Source of the DNA: Rhodobacteraceae bacterium HLUCCA08
GTDB taxonomy: Bacteria > Pseudomonadota > Alphaproteobacteria > Rhodobacterales > Rhodobacteraceae
Length of the DNA stretch: 64,000 bases
NCBI GenBank assembly: GCA_001314655.1
Contig: LJSF01000028.1
Location: 46,347-110,346, forward strand
Direction of reading: 5' to 3'
Below, in pieces: positions 18,527 to 26,538 of the stretch (the first letter of the stretch is position 1; every line of letters begins with the position of its first letter). The notes under the pieces were generated by a model. It did no database searches. It was not told the origin of the DNA and saw nothing but the letters and a program-made list of their open reading frames with translations. A program made the translations under genes and the position numbers.

Positions 18527-20194
18527 ATGAGCAGCGACAGATTGATTTACCTCCCCCTCGGTGGCGCGGGGGAGATCGGCATGAATTGCTACGTCTACGG
18601 CTACGGCCCCGAGGGCGCCGAGCGCCTGATCGTCGTCGACCTGGGCGTGACCTTTCCCGACATGGACGGCAGCCCCGGCGTCGACCTGATCTTTCCCGAC
18701 ATCTCCTGGCTGGCCGACCGGCGCGACCGGATCGACGGGATCTTCATCACCCATGCCCACGAAGACCACGTGGGCGCCGTGGGCCATCTGTGGGAACGGC
18801 TTGGCGCGCCGGTCCATGCCCGCGCCTTCACCGCCCACCATGCCCGCCGCAAGATGGAGGATCAGGGCTATTCCGGCGACAGCGTGCGCACCGCCCAGCC
18901 CTGGCCCGAAACCATCCAGGCCGGGCCCTTCACCGTGGGCTTCGTGCCGATCTCGCACTCGATCCCCGAAAGCTCGGGGTTGGTGATCGACAGCCCGGCG
19001 GGCCGGGTGATCCATACCGGCGATTTCAAGATCGACCATACCCCGCTGGTCGGCGAGCCCTTCGACGAAGCGCTCTGGGCCGAGGTGGCCAGGCCCGGCG
19101 TGCAGGCGCTGGTCTGCGATTCGACCAACGTTTTCAGCCCGCACCAGGGCCGGTCCGAGGCCACGATCGGCCCCGACATCACCCGGCTTTTCGCCGGCGC
19201 GCGCGGCATGGTCGTGGCCACCACCTTCGCCTCCAACGTCGCCCGCCTGAAGACCCTGGCCGAGGCGGCGCAGTCCGCCGGCCGCTCGGTCTGTCTGCTG
19301 GGCCGGGCGATGCGCCGCATGGTCGAGGCGGGGGTGGAAGCCGGCGTGCTGACCGATTTCCCCAAAGTCGTCCCGCCCGAGGAAGCCGCCCAGATCCCGC
19401 GCGAAAACCTGATGCTGCTGGTCACCGGCAGCCAGGGCGAACGCCGCGCCGCCTCGGCCCAGCTGGCCCAGGGCAAATACATGGGGCTGAAGATGAAAGA
19501 GGGCGACCTGTTCCTGTTCAGCTCCAAGACCATTCCGGGCAATGAACGCGGCGTGATCCGGATCATGAACGCGTTTTCCGAAATGGGCGTGGACGTGGTC
19601 GATGACAGCGGCGGGCTTTATCACGTTTCGGGCCATGCCAACCGGCCCGACCTGATGGAAATGCACCGCATCACCGACCCGAAGATCGTGATCCCGATGC
19701 ATGGCGAACATCGCCACCTGCGCGAACATGCCCGCCTGGCCCAGGAATCCGGCCGCGCCAGCGCCATCGCCGTCAACGGCATGATGCTGGATCTGACCGG
19801 CGCCACCCCGAAGGTCGCCGAATATATCGAAACCGGCCGGGTCTATCTGGACGGCAAGATCCAGATCGGCGCGCTGGACGGGATCGTCCGCGACCGGATC
19901 CGCATGGCGCTGAATGGCCATGTCACCGTCACCCTGCTGATCGAGGAGGACGGCACGCCGCTGGGCGATCCCTGGTGCGACGTGAAAGGCCTGTCCGAGA
20001 CGGGCCGCAACAATGTGCCGCTGGTCGAGGTGCTGGAAAACGCCCTGGGCGGCTTCCTGCAGCGGGCCGCTGACAAGGTGCTGGCCGATGACGATCTGCT
20101 GGAAAAGGACCTGCGGATCATCGCCCGCCGCACCACGGAAAACGAGATCGGCAAGAAACCCGAAGTCACCGTGGTGATCAGCCGGCTTGAATGA
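18527..20194 (+). CDS. rnj: Ribonuclease J
   Basis: 555 residues, a metallo-beta-lactamase/beta-CASP RNase with 5' exo- and endonuclease activity in RNA processing. The metal motif HAHEDHVGAVGHLW is at about 76-89, HTGDFKID near 163-170, and the beta-CASP region includes SGHANRPDLMEMHRITDPK. PMHGEHRHLREHA is near 389. It starts 4 nt after coaX, so it is probably co-transcribed with birA and coaX. Confidence 0.95.
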   Translation: MSSDRLIYLPLGGAGEIGMNCYVYGYGPEGAERLIVVDLGVTFPDMDGSPGVDLIFPDISWLADRRDRIDGIFITHAHEDHVGAVGHLWERLGAPVHARAFTAHHARRKMEDQGYSGDSVRTAQPWPETIQAGPFTVGFVPISHSIPESSGLVIDSPAGRVIHTGDFKIDHTPLVGEPFDEALWAEVARPGVQALVCDSTNVFSPHQGRSEATIGPDITRLFAGARGMVVATTFASNVARLKTLAEAAQSAGRSVCLLGRAMRRMVEAGVEAGVLTDFPKVVPPEEAAQIPRENLMLLVTGSQGERRAASAQLAQGKYMGLKMKEGDLFLFSSKTIPGNERGVIRIMNAFSEMGVDVVDDSGGLYHVSGHANRPDLMEMHRITDPKIVIPMHGEHRHLREHARLAQESGRASAIAVNGMMLDLTGATPKVAEYIETGRVYLDGKIQIGALDGIVRDRIRMALNGHVTVTLLIEEDGTPLGDPWCDVKGLSETGRNNVPLVEVLENALGGFLQRAADKVLADDDLLEKDLRIIARRTTENEIGKKPEVTVVISRLE

Positions 20195-20221
20195 CGCGCG
20201 CGGGCAGGGCAGGGTCGGGCC

Positions 20222-20899
20222 ATGGAAAAACCGATCCTCGCCGCCGCGTTCGCGCTTCTGTCGGCCCCGCTTGCCGCCCAGACCCTGCCCGAACCAGGCA
20301 CGGTCTTTGTCTATGACGTGATCGAGATCCGCGATGGCCAACCCGAAGCGCCGGTCCGGGGTGAGGTCACGATCCTTGGCGTCGACGGGGCCGAAGTGAC
20401 CCAGCGCATCTGCCGCGAGGGCTACTGCCAGGCCACGGTGCAGCGCGACCTGATGAAATATCTCGGATCGCTCTACGGCCTCGACACGGAGATGAGCGGC
20501 CTCGACCGCGACGCGATCCTGAACGACCCGAACACGATCGGCGTGGTGATCGGCGATGAAGAGGGCGGGGGCATTTTCCCGCTGTCCGACGGCAAGGAGC
20601 TGATCTGGACCGAAAGCTGGAACAGCGAGGCGTTCAACGCCGATTACACGATGGGCCTGACGCAATCCTGTTGCGTGCCCGCCGATCATCGCCTGGCCCG
20701 GTCAGAAGAGCTGTGGACGTTCGACTACAGTTTCGAACGGACCGACGGGGACGAGCTGCAGGAGGGTGAAACCCGGATCCTGTTCGATCCGGAACTGGGC
20801 TGGACTGTCGGCACCACGACCACCAGCCGGGTCCAGATCGGGGACGACGTGTCCAACCTGATCCTGCGGATGGAGCTGCGAGAGGTCATCCGGCCCTGA
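20222..20899 (+). CDS. Secreted protein of unknown function
   Basis: 225 residues with a signal peptide (hydrophobic residues about 5-18, cleavage near PLAAQ). The mature part is acidic and predicted beta-rich, with four Cys including a CC pair in TQSCCVPADH (about 142-151). I recognise no family. It follows rnj by 27 nt on the same strand and could be the end of that transcript. A stem-loop lies between it and the convergent DEAD-box helicase gene. Confidence 0.7.
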   Translation: MEKPILAAAFALLSAPLAAQTLPEPGTVFVYDVIEIRDGQPEAPVRGEVTILGVDGAEVTQRICREGYCQATVQRDLMKYLGSLYGLDTEMSGLDRDAILNDPNTIGVVIGDEEGGGIFPLSDGKELIWTESWNSEAFNADYTMGLTQSCCVPADHRLARSEELWTFDYSFERTDGDELQEGETRILFDPELGWTVGTTTTSRVQIGDDVSNLILRMELREVIRP

Positions 20900-20991
20900 G
20901 CGGGCGGCGATGGCACCGACGCGATACCGACGAAATACCGACGTATGCCGCAAGCGGTTTTTCAGTGACTTCAGGGGGGTGTGCGGCAATC

Positions 20992-21022
20992 GTTGCGCGC
21001 GGGCCTGAGATGCGCGCGCAAC
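20992..21022. terminator. Stem-loop between convergent genes
   Basis: GTTGCGCGCG (20992-21001) pairs perfectly with CGCGCGCAAC (21013-21022) around an 11-nt loop. It lies between two converging genes. No T-tract follows on either strand, so termination by this stem alone is uncertain. Confidence 0.45.
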
Positions 21023-21035
21023 GGTCAGGATCCGT

Positions 21036-22472
21036 TTACCCGGCCCGGCGCTGTTCGAAGCTTTTGGCGATGAAGGCGGGGACATCCTCGCCCATGCCGA
21101 CCGTGTCGGACTCGTCCCGGCGGCTACCGCGTCCGCTACGGGCGCGCCGTGGTTCGTCGGATTTCTTCTCGGTCTGCTCGGCGGGCTCCGCCCGGCGCGC
21201 GGGGGCTTCGACCGGCGCCGGCGGCGCGTCCTCGGGTGTCTGCCGACGCGGCGACCGGCTGCGCCGTTTGGGGGCCGGGGCCTCCTCGTCGCTGCGCGCC
21301 TCGCTCGGCGCTTCGGGGGTGGACCCCAACGGGTTGTCCAGCCTCGGAATTTCCTTTTCGATCAGCCGCTCGACGGCTTCGAAATACTTCTCGTCTCGGG
21401 TCGAACAGATCATCAGTGCCGTGCCCTCGCGCCCGGCGCGGCCGGTGCGGCCGATCCGGTGGACGTAATCCTCGGCATGGGAGGGCACGTCGAAATTGAT
21501 CACATGGGACACGTTGGGAATGTCGAGCCCGCGCGCGGCCACGTCCGAGGCGATCAGGAATTTCAGCGACCCGTCGCGGAACCCGTCCAGGGTGCGGGTC
21601 CGGTGCGATTGTTCCAGGTCGCCATGGATCGGAGAGGCGTCATATCCATGTTTTTTCAATGACTTGGCAACGACATCCACATCGACCTTGCGGTTGCAGA
21701 AGATGATCGCGTTGCGCAGCTTGTCCCCCTCGCCGTCGATCAGCGCGCGCAGCAGGGCGCGTTTTTCGCCATCGGCCTTGTCGCGGCGCGAGGGTTTGAA
21801 CATCACCACGCCCTGGCTGATCGTTTCCGAGGCCGTCGCCTGCCGCGCCACCTCGATCCGGGCGGGGTTGGACAGGAAGGTGTTGGTGATCCGCTCGATC
21901 TCGGGCGCCATGGTGGCGGAAAAGAACAGGGTCTGGCGGGTGAACGGGGTCAGGCCGAAGATGCGTTCGATATCGGGGATGAACCCCATGTCGAGCATCC
22001 GGTCGGCCTCGTCCACGACCATGACCTTGACATCCGACAGGATCAGCTTGCCGCGTTCGAAATGGTCCAGCAGGCGGCCCGGCGTGGCGATCAGCACGTC
22101 GACGCCCTTGTCGATCAGCGCGTCCTGTTCCTTGAAGCTGACGCCGCCGATCAGCAAGGCCTTGGTCAGCTTGGAATGTTTCGCGTAATTGTCGAAATTC
22201 TCGGCGACCTGGGCGGCCAGTTCCCGGGTCGGGCACAGCACCAGCGAGCGCGGCATCCGCGCCCGGGCGCGGCCGCGTTTCAGCAGGGTGATCATCGGCA
22301 GGGTGAAGCTGGCGGTCTTGCCGGTGCCGGTCTGGGCGATGCCCAGCACGTCGCGCCCCTCCAGCGCCGGCGGGATCGCGCCTTCCTGGATCGGGGTCGG
22401 CGTGGTGTAGCCGGTCTCTTCGATGGCCTTGAGGACCTTGGGGTCGAGCGCGAGGTCGGAAAATTGGGTCAA
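21036..22472 (-). CDS. DEAD-box ATP-dependent RNA helicase
   Basis: 478 residues from a TTG start at 22472, chosen because AAAGG lies 6 nt upstream and the Q-motif region begins directly after it (LTQFSDLALDPKVLKAIEE). The helicase motifs are in order: TPTPIQ (25-30), AQTGTGKT (46-53), VDEADRMLDMGF (near 150), SAT, and HRIGRTGRAG. The C-terminal tail of about 110 residues is rich in Arg/Ser/Glu/Pro, like RhlE-type helicases. The role is RNA unwinding in ribosome assembly or mRNA decay. A promoter about 84 nt upstream gives a long leader, which may matter for cold regulation (inference). Confidence 0.9.
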   Translation of the reverse strand: MTQFSDLALDPKVLKAIEETGYTTPTPIQEGAIPPALEGRDVLGIAQTGTGKTASFTLPMITLLKRGRARARMPRSLVLCPTRELAAQVAENFDNYAKHSKLTKALLIGGVSFKEQDALIDKGVDVLIATPGRLLDHFERGKLILSDVKVMVVDEADRMLDMGFIPDIERIFGLTPFTRQTLFFSATMAPEIERITNTFLSNPARIEVARQATASETISQGVVMFKPSRRDKADGEKRALLRALIDGEGDKLRNAIIFCNRKVDVDVVAKSLKKHGYDASPIHGDLEQSHRTRTLDGFRDGSLKFLIASDVAARGLDIPNVSHVINFDVPSHAEDYVHRIGRTGRAGREGTALMICSTRDEKYFEAVERLIEKEIPRLDNPLGSTPEAPSEARSDEEAPAPKRRSRSPRRQTPEDAPPAPVEAPARRAEPAEQTEKKSDEPRRARSGRGSRRDESDTVGMGEDVPAFIAKSFEQRRAG

Positions 22473-22562
22473 GTGGTGCCTTTCACGTGGGTTGCGGCTG
22501 TCATGGCCGCAAGACTCGCGCGGCCCCGCCCGGCCGGATTGCCGGGACGTCCTGTCCGCGCG

Positions 22563-22591
22563 GGCATACGCGGTGGGCGCCGAAAGGTCAA
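22563..22591 (-). promoter_or_regulatory. Sigma70-type promoter for the DEAD-box helicase gene
   Basis: Read on the minus strand, TTGACC (22591-22586), a 17-nt spacer and TATGCC (22568-22563). The predicted start near 22556 leaves a leader of about 84 nt before the TTG start codon. Confidence 0.6.
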
Positions 22592-22704
22592 GGAAATCAG
22601 GAAAGGCGCGTGCGTTGCGCCCGAAAATCAACCCACCGGCGCCGCAAAACCAACACAGGGTTAACGGAACCCTGCCGAATGCGCTGTGAAAAGGAGCACC
22701 TGCG

Positions 22705-22845
22705 ATGCAAATCGTTGTCCCCTACCTGATCCCCGGCGCCGCCACCCTGGCGGTCCTGGCTCTGGTCTATCTGCTCTTCGTGTTCTGGGTCCGTCGTCCG
22801 GGCCGGGCCGAAGATCTGGCTGCGCGTCAGAACGCCGAATCCTGA
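22705..22845 (+). CDS. 46-residue single-helix membrane protein
   Basis: An ATG-to-TGA frame of 46 codons with an excellent ribosome-binding site (AAAAGGAG, 22689-22696, 8 nt spacing). The protein has one membrane helix (about residues 5-28, ending VYLLFVFW), then a positive VRRPGRA and a polar tail, which predicts the C-terminus in the cytoplasm. A terminator follows 22 nt after the stop. Start site, helix and terminator together make a complete small gene. The family and function are unknown. Confidence 0.7.
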   Translation: MQIVVPYLIPGAATLAVLALVYLLFVFWVRRPGRAEDLAARQNAES

Positions 22846-22866
22846 ACCGGAACCGGTCTGACGCGG

Positions 22867-22900
22867 CGCCCGTCGGAGGTTTCGACCCCGGCGGGCGTTT
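22867..22900 (+). terminator. Rho-independent terminator after the small membrane protein gene
   Basis: A 10-bp stem (22867-22876 with 22888-22897, one G-T pair) with an 11-nt loop, followed by TTTCG. It lies between the small gene and the 3' end of the convergent prfC. Confidence 0.6.
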
Positions 22901-22905
22901 CGCGT

Positions 22906-24513
22906 TCACACCATCATTTCCTTGGTCGCCGACAGGGTCACGTCCGGGAAATCGCGTTCGATCCGGTCGATGTCCCATTGCAGGCGCGTGAGATAGACCA
23001 CGTCGCCGTCATGGTCGTGGCTGATATGCTGCTTGTTGGCGGCGGCGAATTTCTCGACCGCGTCTTTCGGGCCGCCGACCCAGCGGGCCGAGGTGAATTG
23101 CGACGGCTCGAACCGCACCGGCAGGCCGTATTCCTGCTCGATCCGGGCGGCCAGAACCTCGAATTGCAGCGCGCCGACGACGCCGACGATGAAACCCGAC
23201 CCGATCGCCGGCTTGAACACCTTGGCGGCGCCTTCCTCGGCGAATTGCATCAGCGCCTTCTCCAGGTGCTTGGCCTTCATCGGATCGCCCGCGCGCACCC
23301 CCTGCAGCAGTTCCGGCGCGAAAGAGGGGATGCCGGTGACGCGCAGCTTCTCGCCCTCGGTCAGGGTGTCGCCGATGCGCAATTGGCCATGGTTCGGGAT
23401 GCCGATGATATCGCCGCCCCAGGCCTCTTCGGCCAGTTCGCGGTCGGCGGCCAGGAACAGGACCGGGTTGCTGATGGCCATGGGTTTGCCGGTGCGCACC
23501 TGGGTCAGCTTCATGCCGCGCTGGAAATGCCCCGAGGACAGGCGGACAAAGGCGACCCGGTCGCGGTGCTTGGGGTCCATATTCGCCTGCACCTTGAAGA
23601 CGAAGCCGGAAACCCTTGATTCCTCGGGTAGAATCTGGCGCGGCTCGGCCGCGGTCGGTTGCGGTTCGGGGCCGTATCTGGCGATGCCCTCCATCAATTC
23701 GCGCACGCCGAAGGAATTGATCGCGCTGCCGAACCAGATCGGGGTCATGTGCCCGTCCAGCACCTGGGCGGGGTCGAGCGGCGGCAGGAGTTCCCTGGCC
23801 ATCTCGATCTCTTCGAGGAAGGTTCCCAGCAGATGGCCGGGCACGTGCTGCGCCAGTTTCGGATCGTCCAGCCCGTCGATGCGGATGCTTTCGGCCACCT
23901 TGTTGCGGTCGGCGCGGTCCATCAGTTCCAGCCGGTCGCGCAGGATGTCGTAGCAGCCGATGAAATCGCGGCCCTGGCCGATCGGCCAGGAGGCGGGGGT
24001 GACGTGGATCGCCAGCATTTCCTGGATTTCGTCGATGATCTCGAAGGTATCGCGGCTTTCGCGGTCCATCTTGTTGCAGAAGGTCAGGATCGGCAGGTCG
24101 CGCAGGCGGCAGACCTCGAACAGTTTCCGGGTCTGGCTTTCGACGCCCTTGGCGCCGTCGATCACCATCACCGCGGCGTCGACCGCGGTCAGGGTGCGAT
24201 AGGTATCCTCGGAAAAATCGCTGTGGCCCGGCGTGTCGACCAGGTTGAAGCGGTAGCGGTCATAGTCGAAGGACATGGCGCTGGCCGAGACCGAGATGCC
24301 CCGGTCCTGCTCCATCTTCATGAAGTCCGACCGCGTGCGCCGCGCCTCGCCCTTGGCGCGCACCTGCCCCGCCATCTGGATCGCGCCGCCGTAAAGCAGG
24401 AACTTTTCGGTCAGCGTGGTCTTGCCGGCATCGGGGTGGCTGATGATGGCAAAGGTGCGCCGCCGGGCGATTTCCGGCGGCAGGTCGGGGCGATTTGCGG
24501 GCGCGTCAAGCAT
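22906..24513 (-). CDS. prfC: Peptide chain release factor 3
   Basis: 535 residues. RF3 is a GTPase that recycles RF1/RF2 from the ribosome after peptide release. The G motifs are present: HPDAGKTTLTEKFLL, the switch region near TRSDFMKMEQDRGISV, DTPGHSDFSEDTYR and NKMDRESRD. These are followed by EF-Tu-like domain 2 and the RF3 C-terminal domain (QFTSARWVGG). The ATG at 24513 gives the N-terminus MLDAPANRPDLPPEI. Another ATG three codons upstream (24522) is equally possible, since neither has a clear ribosome-binding site. Confidence 0.95.
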   Translation of the reverse strand: MLDAPANRPDLPPEIARRRTFAIISHPDAGKTTLTEKFLLYGGAIQMAGQVRAKGEARRTRSDFMKMEQDRGISVSASAMSFDYDRYRFNLVDTPGHSDFSEDTYRTLTAVDAAVMVIDGAKGVESQTRKLFEVCRLRDLPILTFCNKMDRESRDTFEIIDEIQEMLAIHVTPASWPIGQGRDFIGCYDILRDRLELMDRADRNKVAESIRIDGLDDPKLAQHVPGHLLGTFLEEIEMARELLPPLDPAQVLDGHMTPIWFGSAINSFGVRELMEGIARYGPEPQPTAAEPRQILPEESRVSGFVFKVQANMDPKHRDRVAFVRLSSGHFQRGMKLTQVRTGKPMAISNPVLFLAADRELAEEAWGGDIIGIPNHGQLRIGDTLTEGEKLRVTGIPSFAPELLQGVRAGDPMKAKHLEKALMQFAEEGAAKVFKPAIGSGFIVGVVGALQFEVLAARIEQEYGLPVRFEPSQFTSARWVGGPKDAVEKFAAANKQHISHDHDGDVVYLTRLQWDIDRIERDFPDVTLSATKEMMV

Positions 24514-24554
24514 GGGGCGCATATAGCGGCGGGGCCGGGGGGCCGCAACGGCCC

Positions 24555-25565
24555 TCAGTTGGACGAGGCGCGGCGCAGCAGGGCGACGGCGTCGGGCGTC
24601 GACAGCAGGGTCTCGGCGACCTCGTAATCCAGGTGCTGGCGGTCGGAATGGCCGGGCAGGTGTCGTGCCAGCCGGTCGTTGACCTCGTCGGGCAGGGCGA
24701 CGCGGGTGCGTTGGTCGATCAGCAGGGTTTCGGCCGCGATCCCCTCGGCATAGATGATCTGGTGATCGTCGAACAGCAGCTGGAAATAGTCGATGAAGCC
24801 GCCGTCCTTCTGATAGACCGTATCGCCGTTGATCAGGTGGCGGACCTTGACCAGAACCTCGGCCCGGCCGGCGCCGATCCGGTCGCGGCGCTGGTAGACG
24901 AAGATCCGGTGATCGGGCGACAGCACCAGGTCGCGGCTGTTGAACAGCGCCCCCTCGCGGATCACCACGGGGGCGAAATCGCCCACGGCGCGGAAGGTCG
25001 ATTGTCCGATCCAGCGGATTTCCTGGGCGCCGTCATCCCGGGTCAGGACCCGGTCGCCGACGGCCAGATCCTCGATCGGGACCTGCCGCCCCGAGGCCAG
25101 CGCGATATGGGTGCCGCGGGCGAAACTGACGCAGGCGACCTCGGCAAAGCGGGTGGTGGCGGTGCGCCGGTCGGCGCCGACCAGCCGGTAATCGGCCGCT
25201 TCGGCCAGCCGGGCAAGCGGCAGCAGGTAGGTCTCCACCGCTTCGGTCCCGTCGACCTCGACCAGGATCAGCGCCTCGTAGGTGGTGCTGTCACTGGCCA
25301 TCAGCGTGACGCAGCTGTCCAGGTGCACGACATTGCCCGGCGTGCCGGCCTCGGACCGCTCGTGCACGCGGAACGGCGCCCGGTCGGTGTCGATGGCCAG
25401 GGTCAGCGGGCGGCGCACCGCGCCTTTGCGCAGCTGGTAGATGTCGTCCATCACCAGTTCATCGGCGAAACTGATCGCATCGCCTTCGGCCACGCCGTCG
25501 GTGACGCGGAATTCCTCGGCCGGGTAAACCGGGAGCGTCTGGGCGGCGGGATCGGACTTGGACAT
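24555..25565 (-). CDS. Hint-domain (Hedgehog/intein-type) protein
   Basis: 336 residues. A Hint-like module begins at about residue 143 (ARGTHIALASGRQVPIEDL, then GDRVLTRDDGAQEIRWIGQ) and runs through LSPDHRIFVYQRRDRIGAGR to the C-terminal LLFDDHQIIYAEGIAAETLL. Proteins of this type are abundant in rhodobacteria, often linked to secreted or surface proteins, and their role is unsettled. The residue expected to be the nucleophilic Cys directly before FxxGT is Ser147; a Cys lies two residues earlier (CVSFARGT). Self-cleavage may therefore be absent or altered. The ATG at 25565 follows a good promoter at 25606-25634. Confidence 0.85.
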   Translation of the reverse strand: MSKSDPAAQTLPVYPAEEFRVTDGVAEGDAISFADELVMDDIYQLRKGAVRRPLTLAIDTDRAPFRVHERSEAGTPGNVVHLDSCVTLMASDSTTYEALILVEVDGTEAVETYLLPLARLAEAADYRLVGADRRTATTRFAEVACVSFARGTHIALASGRQVPIEDLAVGDRVLTRDDGAQEIRWIGQSTFRAVGDFAPVVIREGALFNSRDLVLSPDHRIFVYQRRDRIGAGRAEVLVKVRHLINGDTVYQKDGGFIDYFQLLFDDHQIIYAEGIAAETLLIDQRTRVALPDEVNDRLARHLPGHSDRQHLDYEVAETLLSTPDAVALLRRASSN

Positions 25566-25605
25566 GGATACCAAAAGGTTGAGACTGGTCTTGCAGGGAC
25601 GAGGT

Positions 25606-25634
25606 AGAATAGGAATTGGGCGAAATCGGGTCAA
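25606..25634 (-). promoter_or_regulatory. Sigma70-type promoter for the Hint-domain gene
   Basis: On the minus strand, TTGACC (25634-25629), a 17-nt spacer and TATTCT (25611-25606), about 40 nt upstream of the start codon at 25565. Confidence 0.65.
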
Positions 25635-25687
25635 CGGTCGGGCATTTGCCCGGGCATTGTCCACCGACATGGTTAAGGAGAGATGGC

Positions 25688-26467
25688 ATGGACCTTGGAA
25701 TCAAGGGAAAAACCGCGCTGGTCTGCGCAAGTTCCAAGGGATTGGGCCTGGGCAGCGCCCGGGCGCTGGCCGAAGCCGGCTGCGCAATCGTGATGAATGC
25801 CCGCGGCGCCGAGGCGCTGGAGGCGGCGGCCGAGGGGATTCGCCGCGACTTCGGCGTGAAGGTCACCGCGATCGCCGCCGACATCACCACAGAGGATGGC
25901 CGCGCCCGGGTGCTGGAGGCGGCCGGGACGCTCGATATCCTGGTCACCAATGCCGGCGGGCCGCCGCCGGGCGCCTGGACCGACTGGACCCGCGACGATT
26001 TCATCGCCGCTTTCGATGCCAACCTGCTGACGCCGGTGGCGCTGATGAAAGCGACCCTGCCGGCGATGATCGACCGCGGCTGGGGCCGGGTCGTCAACAT
26101 CACCTCGGTCTCGGTCAAGTCGCCGATCGCCGCGCTGGGCCTGTCGAACACCGCGCGGACCGGGCTGACCGGCTATGTCGCCGGCGTGGCGCGCCAGGTC
26201 GCCCCGCACGGCGTTGTCATCAACAACCTGCTGCCCGGGCTGCATGGCACCGACCGGATGGTGCAGCTGGAAAACGCCGCCAGCGCCTCCAGCGGCAAGA
26301 GCGTCGACCAGGTCCGGGCCGAGCGGCTGGCGACGATCCCCGCCGGCACCTATGGTGACCCGCGCGATTTCGGCGCCACCTGCGCGTTCATGTGCTCGCA
26401 ATTCGCGGGCTTCATGGTGGGCCAGAATATCCTGCTGGATGGCGGTGCGACGAATTCGACGCTCTGA
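25688..26467 (+). CDS. Short-chain dehydrogenase/reductase-like protein with altered catalytic motif
   Basis: 259 residues, Rossmann fold with the NAD(P)-binding CASSKGLGLG (residues 13-22), NAGGPPPGAW (about 88-97) and Ser140 in NITS. The position aligning to the catalytic YxxxK reads SNTAR (153-157), so both Tyr and Lys are replaced. Members of a FabG-like subgroup share this loss and their activity is not well defined. The C-terminal GQNILLDGG is normal for the family. The ATG at 25688 is chosen for the AAGGAGAG ribosome-binding site. Some upstream sequence is open but non-coding in character. Confidence 0.85.
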   Translation: MDLGIKGKTALVCASSKGLGLGSARALAEAGCAIVMNARGAEALEAAAEGIRRDFGVKVTAIAADITTEDGRARVLEAAGTLDILVTNAGGPPPGAWTDWTRDDFIAAFDANLLTPVALMKATLPAMIDRGWGRVVNITSVSVKSPIAALGLSNTARTGLTGYVAGVARQVAPHGVVINNLLPGLHGTDRMVQLENAASASSGKSVDQVRAERLATIPAGTYGDPRDFGATCAFMCSQFAGFMVGQNILLDGGATNSTL

Positions 26468-26538
26468 ATAGGGTGCGCGGGGTTGCTTTCCGGTCCGGTT
26501 TCTCCGATGAAAACGGTCGGAATATCGCAGGCAAGCCC

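Noticed and set aside
18398-20689. Open frame on the - strand opposite rnj (about 763 codons)
   Set aside because: Shadow of rnj; no domain, and the + strand gene has clear catalytic motifs.
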